11,980 bases of DNA from Sphingomonas sp. (GTDB taxonomy: Bacteria > Pseudomonadota > Alphaproteobacteria > Sphingomonadales > Sphingomonadaceae): NCBI GenBank assembly GCA_021154945.1, contig JAJNQF010000374.1, positions 1 to 11,980 on the forward strand, read 5' to 3'. Both the position numbers and the translations under genes were made by a program. The notes beneath the pieces were generated by a model. The model did not search any database and was not told the origin of the DNA. It saw nothing but the letters and a program-made list of their open reading frames with translations. Every line of letters starts with the position of its first letter. The stretch's first letter is position 1. This document shows positions 1-6,981 of this stretch, piece after piece.

Positions 1-204
1 AGCCAGCTGAAGAAGATCACCGCGATCCGGACGATGATCGAGAAGAGCGGTCGCATGATCGATCTCGAGGTCGATGGCGGTGTCGACGCCGAATGGGCGA
101 AGCGCTGCATCGATGCGGGTGCGGACGCGCTGGTCGCGGGCACCTCGGTCTTCCGCGGCGGCCCCGATCGCTACGCCGCCAACATCGCCGCGTTGCGGGG
201 GTGA
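1..204 (+). CDS. rpe: Ribulose-phosphate 3-epimerase, 3' end only (partial)
   Basis: The window opens inside this gene; the last 67 residues are visible and the reading frame ends at TGA 202-204. Rpe interconverts D-ribulose 5-phosphate and D-xylulose 5-phosphate in the cytoplasmic pentose phosphate pathway. The visible part is the C-terminal end of the TIM barrel: the strand-loop LEVDGGV (visible residues 22-28) carries the Asp-Gly-Gly typical of the metal and substrate site, and GADALVAGTSVF (about 40-51) is the phosphate-binding stretch. The family normally ends soon after this motif, so the C terminus looks complete. The stop overlaps a possible GTG start of the next gene (GTGA), and the order rpe, heparinase-like gene, purH recurs in alphaproteobacteria, which supports the call. 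The 5' end lies outside the window. Confidence 0.9.
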   Translation, partial: SQLKKITAIRTMIEKSGRMIDLEVDGGVDAEWAKRCIDAGADALVAGTSVFRGGPDRYAANIAALRG

Positions 205-1949
205 ACGCCACGCCTGATCCAATGCGCGATCCCGTGACCGATCCCGCCCCCGACGGGATCGACGAAGGCCGCCGCCTGATCCGTCTCGGCGGCGACAAGG
301 GGCTGTCGCTCGCCGATCGCCTGGCCGAGCGCTTCCACCGACTGACGTGGCGCACCCCGCTCCACACGCTCCGCCTCAAGGGGCGGTATCCGCTGAAGCT
401 GATCGCGGTCCCTGAAGACCCCATCCTCGGCGATATTCCCCGCGGCACGATGCTGCTGGAAGGCGTCCTCTCGTTCCGGGGCGAGGCGCGCGATATCGAG
501 ACGCTCGATCTCGCCAAGCCGCTCCCAAAGCCGTTCGCCGAATACCTTCACAGTTTCGCCTGGCTTCGCGACCTCTCGACCGTCGCTACGCGTGCGCGTG
601 GCGCACCGATCGCCGAATATCTGATGGGACTCTGGCTGACCGCGCACGCCGATACGCAGGGCGGGATCGCGTGGCGCCCGGACATGTGGGGCCGCCGCAT
701 CCTCGCCTGGACCGCGCATGCCCCGCTGATCCTGTCGTCCTCCGACCAGATCTACCGCTCCAAGGTCTTGAACGCGCTTGCGAAGGGCGCGCTCCACCTC
801 GATCGCACCGCCGACAAGGCCCCCGCGGGTGCGCCCCGCATCGCCGCCTGGTGCGGAGTCGTCGCCGCTGGCCTGCTGATCCCCGGCGGCGAGCCCCGCC
901 AGGCATTCGGGGAGGCAGGTCTGCTCCGCGCACTCGGCACCGGTCTGTTCGACGATGGCGGCTCGGTCTCACGCAGCCCGGCGATGCTGCTCGATTCGAT
1001 CCAGTTGCTCACCCTGCTCCAGGAAAGCTACGCCGCCCGCAGCGCCGAATTGCCCGAAACGGTCGCTGTCACGCTTTCCCGGATGGTCGCCGCCCTGCTC
1101 GGCGTCGCGCACGCCGATCGCGGCCTGTCGAGCTGGCAGGGCGGCGGGCCCACCACCGAAACGCAGGTCGCCGCGGTCATCGAAGCCAGCGGCGTCCGCA
1201 CCCGCCCGCTCCGCCAGGCGCGCGACTGGGGCTATCAACGCCTCGCCGCCGGCACCGCCGTCCTGATCGTCGACGCCGCCCCGCCACCGATCGCGCGCCT
1301 CGTCGAAGGCGGCTGTGCCTCGACGCTCGCGTTCGAATTCTCCGACGGTCCCGCGCGCATCGTCGTCAACTGCGGCGGTGCGCGCGCGGGCATCGCCCAG
1401 CTCCCGCCCGCGATGGTCGAAGGCCTGCGCTCCACCGCCGCCCACTCCACACTGACGATCGCCGACAGCAACTCCACCGCGATCCACGCCGACGGCACGC
1501 TCGGTCGCGGCGTGGCGGAGGTCGAACTCAGCCGCCAGGAATCGGACGCCGCCAGCCGGATCGAGGCGAGCCACGACGGTTACGTCCGCCGTTGGGGCTT
1601 CCTCCACCGCCGCCAGTTGATGCTGACCGGCGACGGCCGCGAACTCCGCGGCGAGGACGCGCTGCTGCCGCAAGGCCGCAAGCGCCGCACCGGATTGTCG
1701 CTTTTCGCGATCCGCTTCCACCTCGGCGAAGGCGTCCAAGTCTCGCCCACCGCGGACGGCCTAGGCGCGATCCTCCGCCTCCCTGGCGGCCCATTGTGGC
1801 AATTCCGCTGCCGAGGCGGTGCGCTGGTGGTGGAGGACAGCGTCTGGATCGACGCCGACGGCCGCCCCGTCGCGACGCAGCAACTGATGATCACGGGCGA
1901 AGCGGCGGCCGGCGGCGCGAGTGTGAGCTGGGCCCTGAAGAAGGCCTGA
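201..1949 (+). CDS. Heparinase II/III family protein
   Basis: A 582-residue protein with the two-part layout of the heparinase II/III-like polysaccharide lyase superfamily. The N-terminal half (about 110-350) is helical, as in an alpha/alpha toroid, with WRPDMWGRRILAW (158-170) and LFDDGGSVSRSP (249-260), a variant of the family's usual DGGHxxRNP. The C-terminal beta-rich half (about 365-575) has AAHSTLTI (413-420), SHDGYVRRWGFLHRR (457-471) with RGED (483-486), and RFHL (505-508). His415, His458 and His506 fall in conserved family positions, but I cannot assign a catalytic set. No signal peptide or membrane segment is visible, although studied members act on polysaccharides outside the cytoplasm. 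Substrate is unknown. The chosen GTG overlaps the rpe stop by 4 bp (GTGA), suggesting coupling; ATG at 222 is the alternative and neither has a clear Shine-Dalgarno site. Confidence 0.85.
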   Translation: MNATPDPMRDPVTDPAPDGIDEGRRLIRLGGDKGLSLADRLAERFHRLTWRTPLHTLRLKGRYPLKLIAVPEDPILGDIPRGTMLLEGVLSFRGEARDIETLDLAKPLPKPFAEYLHSFAWLRDLSTVATRARGAPIAEYLMGLWLTAHADTQGGIAWRPDMWGRRILAWTAHAPLILSSSDQIYRSKVLNALAKGALHLDRTADKAPAGAPRIAAWCGVVAAGLLIPGGEPRQAFGEAGLLRALGTGLFDDGGSVSRSPAMLLDSIQLLTLLQESYAARSAELPETVAVTLSRMVAALLGVAHADRGLSSWQGGGPTTETQVAAVIEASGVRTRPLRQARDWGYQRLAAGTAVLIVDAAPPPIARLVEGGCASTLAFEFSDGPARIVVNCGGARAGIAQLPPAMVEGLRSTAAHSTLTIADSNSTAIHADGTLGRGVAEVELSRQESDAASRIEASHDGYVRRWGFLHRRQLMLTGDGRELRGEDALLPQGRKRRTGLSLFAIRFHLGEGVQVSPTADGLGAILRLPGGPLWQFRCRGGALVVEDSVWIDADGRPVATQQLMITGEAAAGGASVSWALKKA

Positions 1950-1994
1950 TTTCCCGTCTGCCTTTGCATTTCGAAGAACAGCATCAACCCACCT

Positions 1995-2078
1995 CCGTCA
2001 TCCTGACGAAAGTCAGGACCCAGGATACCGAGCGATTGCCTGTGTGGCTCTGGGTCCTGACTTTCGTCAGGATGACGG
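1995..2078. repeat. Palindromic element, type F (29-bp arms)
   Basis: A perfect inverted repeat: arms 1995-2023 and 2050-2078 (29 bases each) around a 26-base centre. The left arm itself contains a hairpin, TCCTGAC-GAAA-GTCAGGA, followed by CCCAG. It starts 45 bases after the heparinase-like stop and lies before purH. As RNA it would form a long stem, but no T-run follows, so it is not a canonical terminator. The same layout with other stem sequences recurs at 3765, 5863, 6078, 11464, 11605 and 11879, which suggests a dispersed REP-like family rather than a local operator. Confidence 0.8.
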
Positions 2079-2175
2079 GAGGGGGTGACGGGGAGCCATC
2101 CCCCACACCCCCCTCTGTTCCCCAACGTCAACCGACGCTAAGGCCCGCCGAACGGCGACTCCACGAAAGACCCTC

Positions 2176-3738
2176 ATGACCAGCATCCCGATCAAGCGCG
2201 CGCTCCTGTCCGTCTCCGACAAGACCGGGATCGTCGATCTCGGCACGGCGCTCGCGAGCCACGGCGTCGAACTCGTCTCCACCGGCGGCACCGCCACGGC
2301 TCTGCGCGCCGCCGGCCTCGAAGTGCGCGACGTCAGCGAACTCACCGGCTTCCCCGAAATGATGGACGGCCGTGTCAAGACGCTCCACCCGATGGTCCAC
2401 GGCGGGCTCCTCGCGGTGCGCGACGACGCCGGTCACGCCGCCTCGATGGCCGAACACCAGATCGGCGCGATCGACCTCGTGATCGTCAACCTCTACCCGT
2501 TCGAGGCAACCGTCGCGAAGGGCGCCGACCGCGACACCGTGATCGAGAACATCGACATCGGCGGCCCCAGCATGGTGCGCTCGGCCGCCAAGAATCACGC
2601 CTATGTCGCGATCGTCACCGACCCCGCCGACTATCCGCTGGTCGCGGGCGGCACCACCACGCTCGACGACCGCAAGACGCTCGCCGCCAAGGCGTTCGCC
2701 ACCACCGCCGCCTATGATTCGGCGATCGCAACGTGGTTCGGCACGGTAGATCAGGCCGAGGAATTCCCCGCGACCCTGCCGATCACGCTCAAGCGCGGCG
2801 ACACGCTCCGCTACGGCGAGAACCCGCACCAGTCCGCCGCCTTCTACACCGCAACTGGCAACGTCCGCGGCATCGGCCAGGCGCGCCAGCTCCAGGGCAA
2901 GGCACTCAGCTACAACAACCTCAACGACGCCGACGCCGCACTCGAACTCATCGCAGAATTCCGCGACGCCGACCCCTCCGTCGTGATCGTCAAGCACGCC
3001 AACCCCTGCGGCGTCGCCACCGCCGCCACGCTCGCCGAAGCCTACGCCGCAGCGTTCGCCTGCGACACGGTCTCCGCATTCGGCGGCATCATCGCCGTCA
3101 ACCGCACGCTCGACGCCGAGACCGCGCGCGCAATCACCGGCATCTTTACCGAAGTCGTCGTCGCCCCAGATGCCGACGAAGAAGCGATCGCGCTGTTCGC
3201 CGCCAAGAAGAACCTTCGCCTGCTGCTGACCGGCGAATTGCCCGACCCCGCCCGCGCGGGTTTGACGGCAAAGTCGATCGCCGGCGGCTGGCTTGTCCAG
3301 GGCCGCGACAACGGCACGCCGGGTGAGTTGACCGTCGTCACCAAGCGCCAGCCGACTGAGCAGGAGCTGATCGACTGCCGCTTCGCCTGGACCGTCGCCA
3401 AGCACACCAAGTCCAACGCGATCGTCTACGCCAAGGACGGCAGCACCGCGGGCATCGGCGCGGGCCAGATGAACCGCCTCGAATCCGCGCGCATCGCCGC
3501 GTGGAAGGCCAAGGACGCCGCGGACAAGGCCGGCTGGTCCACCCCGCGCACGATCGGCTCGGCGGTCGCCTCCGACGCGTTCTTCCCGTTCGCCGACGGC
3601 CTGCTCGCGGCGGTCGAGGCGGGTGCAACGGCAGTGATCCAGCCCGGCGGCTCGATCCGCGACGCCGACGTCATCGCCGCGGCGGACGAAGCCGGCTTGG
3701 CAATGGTCTTCACCGGCATGCGCCACTTCCGCCACTGA
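2176..3738 (+). CDS. purH: Bifunctional AICAR formyltransferase / IMP cyclohydrolase
   Basis: PurH carries out the last two steps of de novo IMP synthesis in the cytoplasm: formylation of AICAR with 10-formyl-tetrahydrofolate, then ring closure of FAICAR to IMP. The 520-residue length is normal. The N-terminal MGS-like cyclohydrolase domain (about 1-150) shows SVSDKTG (12-18), STGGTA (35-40) and GRVKTLHP (65-72). The transformylase domain (about 200-520) has YGENPHQ (213-219), IVKHANPCG (271-279) with the catalytic Lys273-His274 pair, AFGG (301-304), and SDAFFPFADG (466-475). The protein ends in MRHFRH, typical of PurH. Start ATG 2176 is preceded by a weak GAAAGA (2165-2170) and matches the family N terminus. 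It lies 226 bases after the heparinase-like gene, with a palindrome between, so it may have its own promoter; none is obvious. Confidence 0.97.
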   Translation: MTSIPIKRALLSVSDKTGIVDLGTALASHGVELVSTGGTATALRAAGLEVRDVSELTGFPEMMDGRVKTLHPMVHGGLLAVRDDAGHAASMAEHQIGAIDLVIVNLYPFEATVAKGADRDTVIENIDIGGPSMVRSAAKNHAYVAIVTDPADYPLVAGGTTTLDDRKTLAAKAFATTAAYDSAIATWFGTVDQAEEFPATLPITLKRGDTLRYGENPHQSAAFYTATGNVRGIGQARQLQGKALSYNNLNDADAALELIAEFRDADPSVVIVKHANPCGVATAATLAEAYAAAFACDTVSAFGGIIAVNRTLDAETARAITGIFTEVVVAPDADEEAIALFAAKKNLRLLLTGELPDPARAGLTAKSIAGGWLVQGRDNGTPGELTVVTKRQPTEQELIDCRFAWTVAKHTKSNAIVYAKDGSTAGIGAGQMNRLESARIAAWKAKDAADKAGWSTPRTIGSAVASDAFFPFADGLLAAVEAGATAVIQPGGSIRDADVIAAADEAGLAMVFTGMRHFRH

Positions 3739-3764
3739 GTTCGCCGCGCCGGACGCTCACTAAC

Positions 3765-3844
3765 TGTTCCCCCGCGAAGGCGGGGGGCCAGGACCACAAA
3801 CGCCATCGCCAGTAACCCTGGGCTCCCGCCTTCGCGGGAGAACA
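3765..3844. repeat. Palindromic element, type A, full copy (A1)
   Basis: Imperfect inverted repeat: left arm 3765-3792 (TGTTCCCCCGCGAAGGCGGG onward) and right arm 3816-3844, around about 23 bases. Each arm can also fold alone as a GC hairpin next to a CCAGG segment. It starts 26 bases after the purH stop and may slow or end transcription there, though no T-run follows. Related copies lie at 5863 (half) and 11464 (full). Confidence 0.75.
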
Positions 3845-3858
3845 GCGGGCGGGGATGG

Positions 3859-3879
3859 GGTGCCCATAAAACGGGCACC
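3859..3879. promoter_or_regulatory. Dyad GGTGCCC-N7-GGGCACC upstream of the sigma-54 promoter
   Basis: A perfect 7+7 inverted repeat with the A-rich spacer ATAAAAC. Its centre (about 3869) is roughly 117 bases upstream of the predicted glnK start point, the usual distance for an enhancer-binding protein site such as NtrC. However, the arms read GGTGC..GCACC, which is not the classic NtrC dyad (TGCAC..GTGCA), so identity as an NtrC site is a guess. It could also be a hairpin at the end of purH transcripts. Confidence 0.3.
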
Positions 3880-3960
3880 TCCACCGCACTGCACAAGTTT
3901 TAACCGCAGACCGCCCCTCCGCCCGCTCCCAAAGCACACCTCACCCCTCCACACCGCAAC

Positions 3961-3976
3961 TGGCACGCACATTGCG
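3961..3976 (+). promoter_or_regulatory. Sigma-54 (RpoN) -24/-12 promoter of glnK-amtB
   Basis: TGGCACG-N4-TTGCG matches the RpoN consensus TGGCACG-N4-TTGCW at all but the last base, with GG (3962-3963) and GC (3974-3975) exactly 10 bases apart as required. The expected transcription start is about 3986-3987, leaving a leader of about 23 bases with a strong Shine-Dalgarno run (AAGGGGGAAGGG, 3993-4004) before ATG 4010. glnK-amtB operons are classic NtrC/RpoN targets activated under nitrogen limitation, which fits. Confidence 0.88.
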
Positions 3977-4009
3977 AGGCATCTCCCGTAACAAGGGGGA
4001 AGGGCCGCG

Positions 4010-4348
4010 ATGAAACTCGTCATTGCCATCATCAAGCCGTTCAAGCTGGACGAGGTGCGCGAAGCGCTCACCACGATCGGCGTGGCCGGCATGACGGTCA
4101 CCGAGGTCAAGGGTTTCGGCCGTCAGAAGGGCCAGACCGAGATCTATCGGGGGGCCGAGTACAGCACCAACATGGTGCCCAAGATCAAGATCGAGGTGGT
4201 CTGCGCCGCCAGCCTGTCCGACCGCGTGGTCGAGGCGATCCAGGCCTCGGCGAACACCGGCGCGATCGGCGACGGCAAGATCTTCGTGCTCGACGTCGGC
4301 CAGGCGGTCCGCATCCGCACCGGCGAAACCGACGATTCAGCGCTCTGA
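4010..4348 (+). CDS. glnK: P-II family nitrogen regulatory protein GlnK
   Basis: A 112-residue P-II protein of standard length. P-II trimers sense 2-oxoglutarate and ATP/ADP and report nitrogen status; the amtB-linked member binds the cytoplasmic face of AmtB and blocks ammonium flux when nitrogen is plentiful. The start MKLVIAIIKPFKLDEVREAL is the P-II signature, and the T-loop (about 37-55) contains YRGAEYS with Tyr51, the residue uridylylated by GlnD, and Arg47, which in E. coli GlnK enters the AmtB pore. TGAIGDGKIFV (258-range of the operon; residues about 83-93) is the C-terminal P-II signature with the nucleotide-binding loop. It is the first gene of a two-gene operon behind a sigma-54 promoter; amtB follows after 8 bases. 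The name glnK rather than glnB rests on the amtB linkage, since paralogues are very similar. Confidence 0.95.
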   Translation: MKLVIAIIKPFKLDEVREALTTIGVAGMTVTEVKGFGRQKGQTEIYRGAEYSTNMVPKIKIEVVCAASLSDRVVEAIQASANTGAIGDGKIFVLDVGQAVRIRTGETDDSAL

Positions 4349-4356
4349 GGGGGGAC

Positions 4357-5712
4357 ATGATGAAGCTTGATATGAAGACAGCCGCCGTCTCGGCGCTAGG
4401 GTTCGGAGCAGCGATGATCGCCGCCGCACCCGCCTGGGCACAAGCCGCAGCCGCACCGGTGGTGGCCACCGTGAACAAGGGCGACACCGCCTGGATGATG
4501 ACCTCGACGGTCCTCGTCCTGATGATGATCCTGCCCGGCCTCGCGCTGTTCTATGGCGGTCTCACGCGGTCGAAGAACATGCTGTCGACCATGACTCAGA
4601 TCGGCGCCGTCGCGGCACTCGCGATGCTGATCTGGGTGATGTGGGGCTATACGCTGGCGTTCGGTCCGGACGTGAGCAACCCGCTGCTCAGCAACTTCAT
4701 CGGCAGCTTCGACAAGGCGTTCCTGAAGGGCGTCACGCCCGCCTCGCAGGCGGCGACCTTCACGGCGGGCGTCGAGATCCCCGAATATGTCTTCATCTGT
4801 TTCCAGATGACCTTCGCCGCGATCACCATCGCGCTGGTCCTGGGCTCGGTCGTCGAGCGCATGAAGTTCTCGGCGGTGATGGTGTTCGGCCTGATCTGGC
4901 TCACCATCGTCTACTTCCCGATCGCGCACATGGTGTGGGCATCGTCGGGCTATTTCTTCAAGGCGGGCGCACTCGATTTCGCCGGCGGCACCGTGGTCCA
5001 CATCAACGCCGGCGTCTCGGCGCTGGTCGCGGCTCTGATCCTCGGCAAGCGCATCGGCTATCCGAAGGAGCCGATGGCACCGCATTCGCTGGTCATGACC
5101 GGCATCGGCACCGGGCTGCTCTGGGTCGGCTGGTTCGGCTTCAACGCAGGCTCGGCACTCGAGGCGAACGGTTCGGCCGCGCTCGCGATGCTCAACACCT
5201 TCGTCGCCACGGCCTCAGCCGCACTGTTCTGGATGCTTGCCGAGAAGCTCTCGGGTCACAAGGGTTCGGCGCTCGGCTTCTGCTCGGGCATCGTCGCCGG
5301 CCTCGTCGCGGTGACGCCGGCTGCGGGCAACTCCGGCCCGTTCGGCGCCATCGTCCTCGGCGCGATCGCCTCGCTGATCTGCTTTATGGCGGTCTCGAAG
5401 CTCAAGCCGATGCTTGGCTATGACGACTCGCTCGACGCCTTCGGGATCCACGGCATCGGCGGCATGGTCGGCGCGATCGGCACCGCGGTGGTCTACGCCC
5501 CGTCGCTCGGCGGGCCCGGGGCTGCGGACTATGCGATGGGCGCCAAGCTCTTCGTGCAGTTCCAGGCGGTGATCGTGACGATCATCTGGGCCACGATCGG
5601 CACCACGATCGCGATCTACGTCGCCAAGGCCGTCACCGGCCTGCGGGTCTCGCCGGAAGTCGAGCACGAAGGTCTCGACATCGGCGAACACGGCGAGCGC
5701 GCCTACAACTGA
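4357..5712 (+). CDS. amtB: Ammonium transporter AmtB
   Basis: A 451-residue Amt/Rh channel that conducts ammonium across the inner membrane as a trimer. An N-terminal signal peptide is visible, with a likely cut after AWA (about residue 28), then eleven expected membrane helices. By alignment from memory with E. coli AmtB, the twin pore histidines are His215 (GGTVVHINAG) and His365 (FGIHGIGG). The Phe gate is Phe153 and Phe262 (WFGFNAGSA), Ser266 matches the outer-site Ser219, Trp194 (AHMVW) matches Trp148, and Asp207 matches Asp160. The C-terminal tail GLDIGEHGERAYN is the conserved cytoplasmic segment that contacts GlnK. All key residues are present. GAGGGGGG (4347-4354) lies 2 bases before ATG 4357 and 5 before ATG 4360, so the second ATG may be the real start. 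Co-transcribed with glnK. Confidence 0.97.
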   Translation: MMKLDMKTAAVSALGFGAAMIAAAPAWAQAAAAPVVATVNKGDTAWMMTSTVLVLMMILPGLALFYGGLTRSKNMLSTMTQIGAVAALAMLIWVMWGYTLAFGPDVSNPLLSNFIGSFDKAFLKGVTPASQAATFTAGVEIPEYVFICFQMTFAAITIALVLGSVVERMKFSAVMVFGLIWLTIVYFPIAHMVWASSGYFFKAGALDFAGGTVVHINAGVSALVAALILGKRIGYPKEPMAPHSLVMTGIGTGLLWVGWFGFNAGSALEANGSAALAMLNTFVATASAALFWMLAEKLSGHKGSALGFCSGIVAGLVAVTPAAGNSGPFGAIVLGAIASLICFMAVSKLKPMLGYDDSLDAFGIHGIGGMVGAIGTAVVYAPSLGGPGAADYAMGAKLFVQFQAVIVTIIWATIGTTIAIYVAKAVTGLRVSPEVEHEGLDIGEHGERAYN

Positions 5713-5767
5713 TCGGTAGCGGGCCGCCCGAGCCCGCACCCACGACGTTCCTCCTGCGGACAACCTT

Positions 5768-5800
5768 GGCTCGGTGTGGCAACACACCGGGCCTTTTTTT
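5768..5800 (+). terminator. Rho-independent terminator of glnK-amtB
   Basis: An 11-bp stem GGCTCGGTGTG / CACACCGGGCC (one G-T pair) closed by a GCAA tetraloop (5779-5782) and followed directly by seven Ts (5794-5800). It sits 55 bases after the amtB stop. This is a textbook intrinsic terminator for the nitrogen operon. Confidence 0.92.
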
Positions 5801-5862
5801 GGTGTCGACCGAAGGGGTACTTCGATTGAGGTCGGACGCAGGATAAGGGGCGCTTCTTCCTC

Positions 5863-5903
5863 GTTCTCCCGCGAAAGCGGGAGCCCAGGACCAAGCAAAG
5901 CGG
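5863..5903. repeat. Half of a type A palindromic element (A2)
   Basis: GTTCTCCCGCGAAAGCGGGA followed by GCCCAGGACCAAGCA repeats the left half of the type A copy at 11464 (shared CCCAGGACCAAGCA). The inverted right arm is missing; after about 13 bases the type C element begins. The hairpin CTCCCGC-GAAA-GCGGGAG is intact. It looks like a truncated copy or a solitary half-unit. Confidence 0.65.
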
Positions 5904-5916
5904 CGAGATTTAAATC

Positions 5917-6024
5917 CCCCTTCCGCTTGCGGGAGGGGCTAGGGGAGGGAGCGACGTACGTACTGGCGTCCGGCCCATGGGGCTAACCCCTCCCCCTCCC
6001 CCGCCCCCTCCCGCGAGCGGAAGG
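5917..6024. repeat. Palindromic element, type C
   Basis: Inverted repeat with core arms 5919-5939 (CCTTCCGCTTGCGGGAGGGG plus C) and 6003-6024 (its near-complement). Each core is flanked inward by runs of AGGGG or CCCCT, extending the pairing to about 5949 and 5986. Only one copy is in this window. No gene lies in it. Confidence 0.65.
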
Positions 6025-6077
6025 AGAGCAGAAGAGTGCCACCCCGACTCTGTTCACCCCTTATGTCCTAAGCGCCG

Positions 6078-6186
6078 GCACCACCCCGGCGAAGGCCGGG
6101 GCCCAGTTGGAAAGGTCGTGGTAACGAAGGGCAACCGTCGTCAGCACCGTTCCCCAACTGGACCCCGGCCTCCGCCGGGGTGGTGC
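6078..6186. repeat. Palindromic element, type B (B1), 109 bp
   Basis: Arms 6078-6110 and 6154-6186 are 33 bases each with 31 complementary positions, around a 43-base centre (6111-6153). Each arm also contains a short GC hairpin around GCGAAGGC or GCCTCCGC, adjacent to CCCAGTTGG or its inverse. The centre, AAAGGTCGTGGTAACG onward, is also conserved in the copies at 11601 and 11878. CTTTT follows the right arm, so it might weakly terminate plus-strand transcripts. Confidence 0.8.
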
Positions 6187-6240
6187 TTTTGCTAGGCGGC
6201 TATTCGCTAGGAAACTCTTTAGGAGGCATCGCGTCGAGCC

Positions 6241-6338
6241 CGGTCACCCCGAACTCGTTCCGGGGTCCACGGTCCCGCACACTAAAAATCCGTCGAATAC
6301 GCGGAACGGTGGATGCCGGAACCAGTCCGGCATGACGG
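6241..6338. repeat. Palindromic element, type D (D1)
   Basis: Two 38-base inverted arms, 6241-6278 and 6301-6338, agree at 29 positions. Each arm folds by itself: ACCCCG..CGGGGT in the left (6246-6266), ATGCCGGA..TCCGGCAT in the right (6313-6333). The stem differences between the arms are compensated. A related half-copy is at 11767. CCTTTTT at 6341-6347 could make the right hairpin act as a plus-strand terminator. Confidence 0.65.
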
Positions 6339-6431
6339 AGCCTTTTTGGAAAGGGACCGGCATCAAGAACCGATCGGGGCGTGCTCAAGAGGCGTCGGGC
6401 GGAAAGTAATCTCGCCGCCCTCCACCCCGAC

Positions 6432-6568
6432 CCGTTCGTGCTGAGTAGCGACCGAGTAGCTGCGTCAGGAGCGTATCGAGGGCGCGTATCGAAGCACAGG
6501 CCCCGCGGCCCAATCCCTTCCTTCGATACGCCACTTCGACAAGCTCAGCAGCTACTCAGGACGAACGG
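6432..6568. repeat. Palindromic element, type E, with internal duplications
   Basis: Outer arms CCGTTCGTGCTGAGTAGC (6432-6449) and GCTACTCAGGACGAACGG (6551-6568), and inner arms GCGTATCGAAG (6484-6494) and CTTCGATACGC (6521-6531), pair around a 26-base centre. The left side is longer because it carries two direct duplications: GAGTAGC at 6443 and 6454, and GCGTATCGA at 6471 and 6484. It sits just beyond the last stop of the minus-strand recQ operon (6583) and may form the 3' end structure of that transcript. Confidence 0.65.
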
Positions 6569-6582
6569 ATAATATGCGCCGG

Positions 6583-6981
6583 CTAAACCCGAACGCCCTT
6601 GGGCGCCAACCGCCGGATATCCAGCACATCGACCTGCGCCAGCATCACCGCCCCCAGCGCCCGGTCCCCGGTCTCCACCAGGATCCCCTCCCGCGTCGCC
6701 CGCACGCGCCGCCAAGAAACCTCGCGCACCGCCAACCGCTTACCGATCCGCTTCACCGCAGCAACCCGCCCATCGTCCGCAATCGCCAGCGCGCCCCGGC
6801 CATCCGCCCCGACCACCGCGCCCGCCACCGCGAACCCGGCAAGCTGCGCCTGCGCCGCGTCCGCTGCTTCCTCGGGCGTCTCGATCTTCGCGACCCGCCG
6901 CATCCGCACGACCACCAAGATCAAGGCGCCTAGCAACACCGCCACGGCAGCCACGACGCCGCCGACGATCGCAGGCGTCAT
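6583..6981 (-). CDS. Small single-pass membrane protein of unknown function
   Basis: A 132-residue protein that I do not recognise. It begins with one hydrophobic helix (about residues 4-26, rich in Val, Ala and Leu) ended by RMRR, which predicts an N-out, C-in orientation by the positive-inside rule. A helical Ala/Glu-rich stretch (about 34-48) follows, then a beta-rich region (about 49-125) with ADGRGALAIADDGRVAAVKR and a basic WRRVRATREG patch. The start ATG 6981 overlaps the TGA of the preceding gene (ATGA), so translation is probably coupled; AGGG lies a few bases upstream. Third and last gene of the recQ operon. The coupled overlap and the coherent topology argue that it is real. Its role is unknown. 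Confidence 0.7.
   Translation of the reverse strand: MTPAIVGGVVAAVAVLLGALILVVVRMRRVAKIETPEEAADAAQAQLAGFAVAGAVVGADGRGALAIADDGRVAAVKRIGKRLAVREVSWRRVRATREGILVETGDRALGAVMLAQVDVLDIRRLAPKGVRV

Larger units (their letters stand above)
5713..6582. other. Gene-free convergent region filled with palindromes
   Basis: 870 bases lie between the end of amtB (+) and the end of the minus-strand recQ operon. I find no convincing gene; short open frames here run through repeats. The contents are a terminator (5768-5800), a half type A element, and single type C, B, D and E palindromes, listed separately. Between them, 5801-5862, 6187-6240 and 6339-6431 hold nothing I recognise, apart from a CCTTTTT run at 6341-6347 just after the type D element. 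Confidence 0.7.

Noticed and set aside
671..2179. Long plus-strand open frame in another phase of the heparinase-like gene
   Set aside because: Its translation is low-complexity Arg/Pro-rich sequence that runs through the 1995-2078 palindrome; the overlapping frame has real family motifs.
2128..3735. Very long open frame on the minus strand opposite purH
   Set aside because: It mirrors the codon pattern of purH in high-GC DNA, is rich in Arg/Gly/Asp/Val without any recognisable motif, and purH on the other strand is certain.
5774..6572. Several short open frames in the amtB/recQ-operon gap
   Set aside because: They begin inside the terminator or run through palindromic repeats, lack ribosome sites, and translate to repeat-derived Pro/Arg-rich peptides.
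5801..6582. Possible insertion sequence remnant
   Set aside because: No transposase fragment and no single pair of terminal inverted repeats bounds the region; it is a series of independent palindromes.
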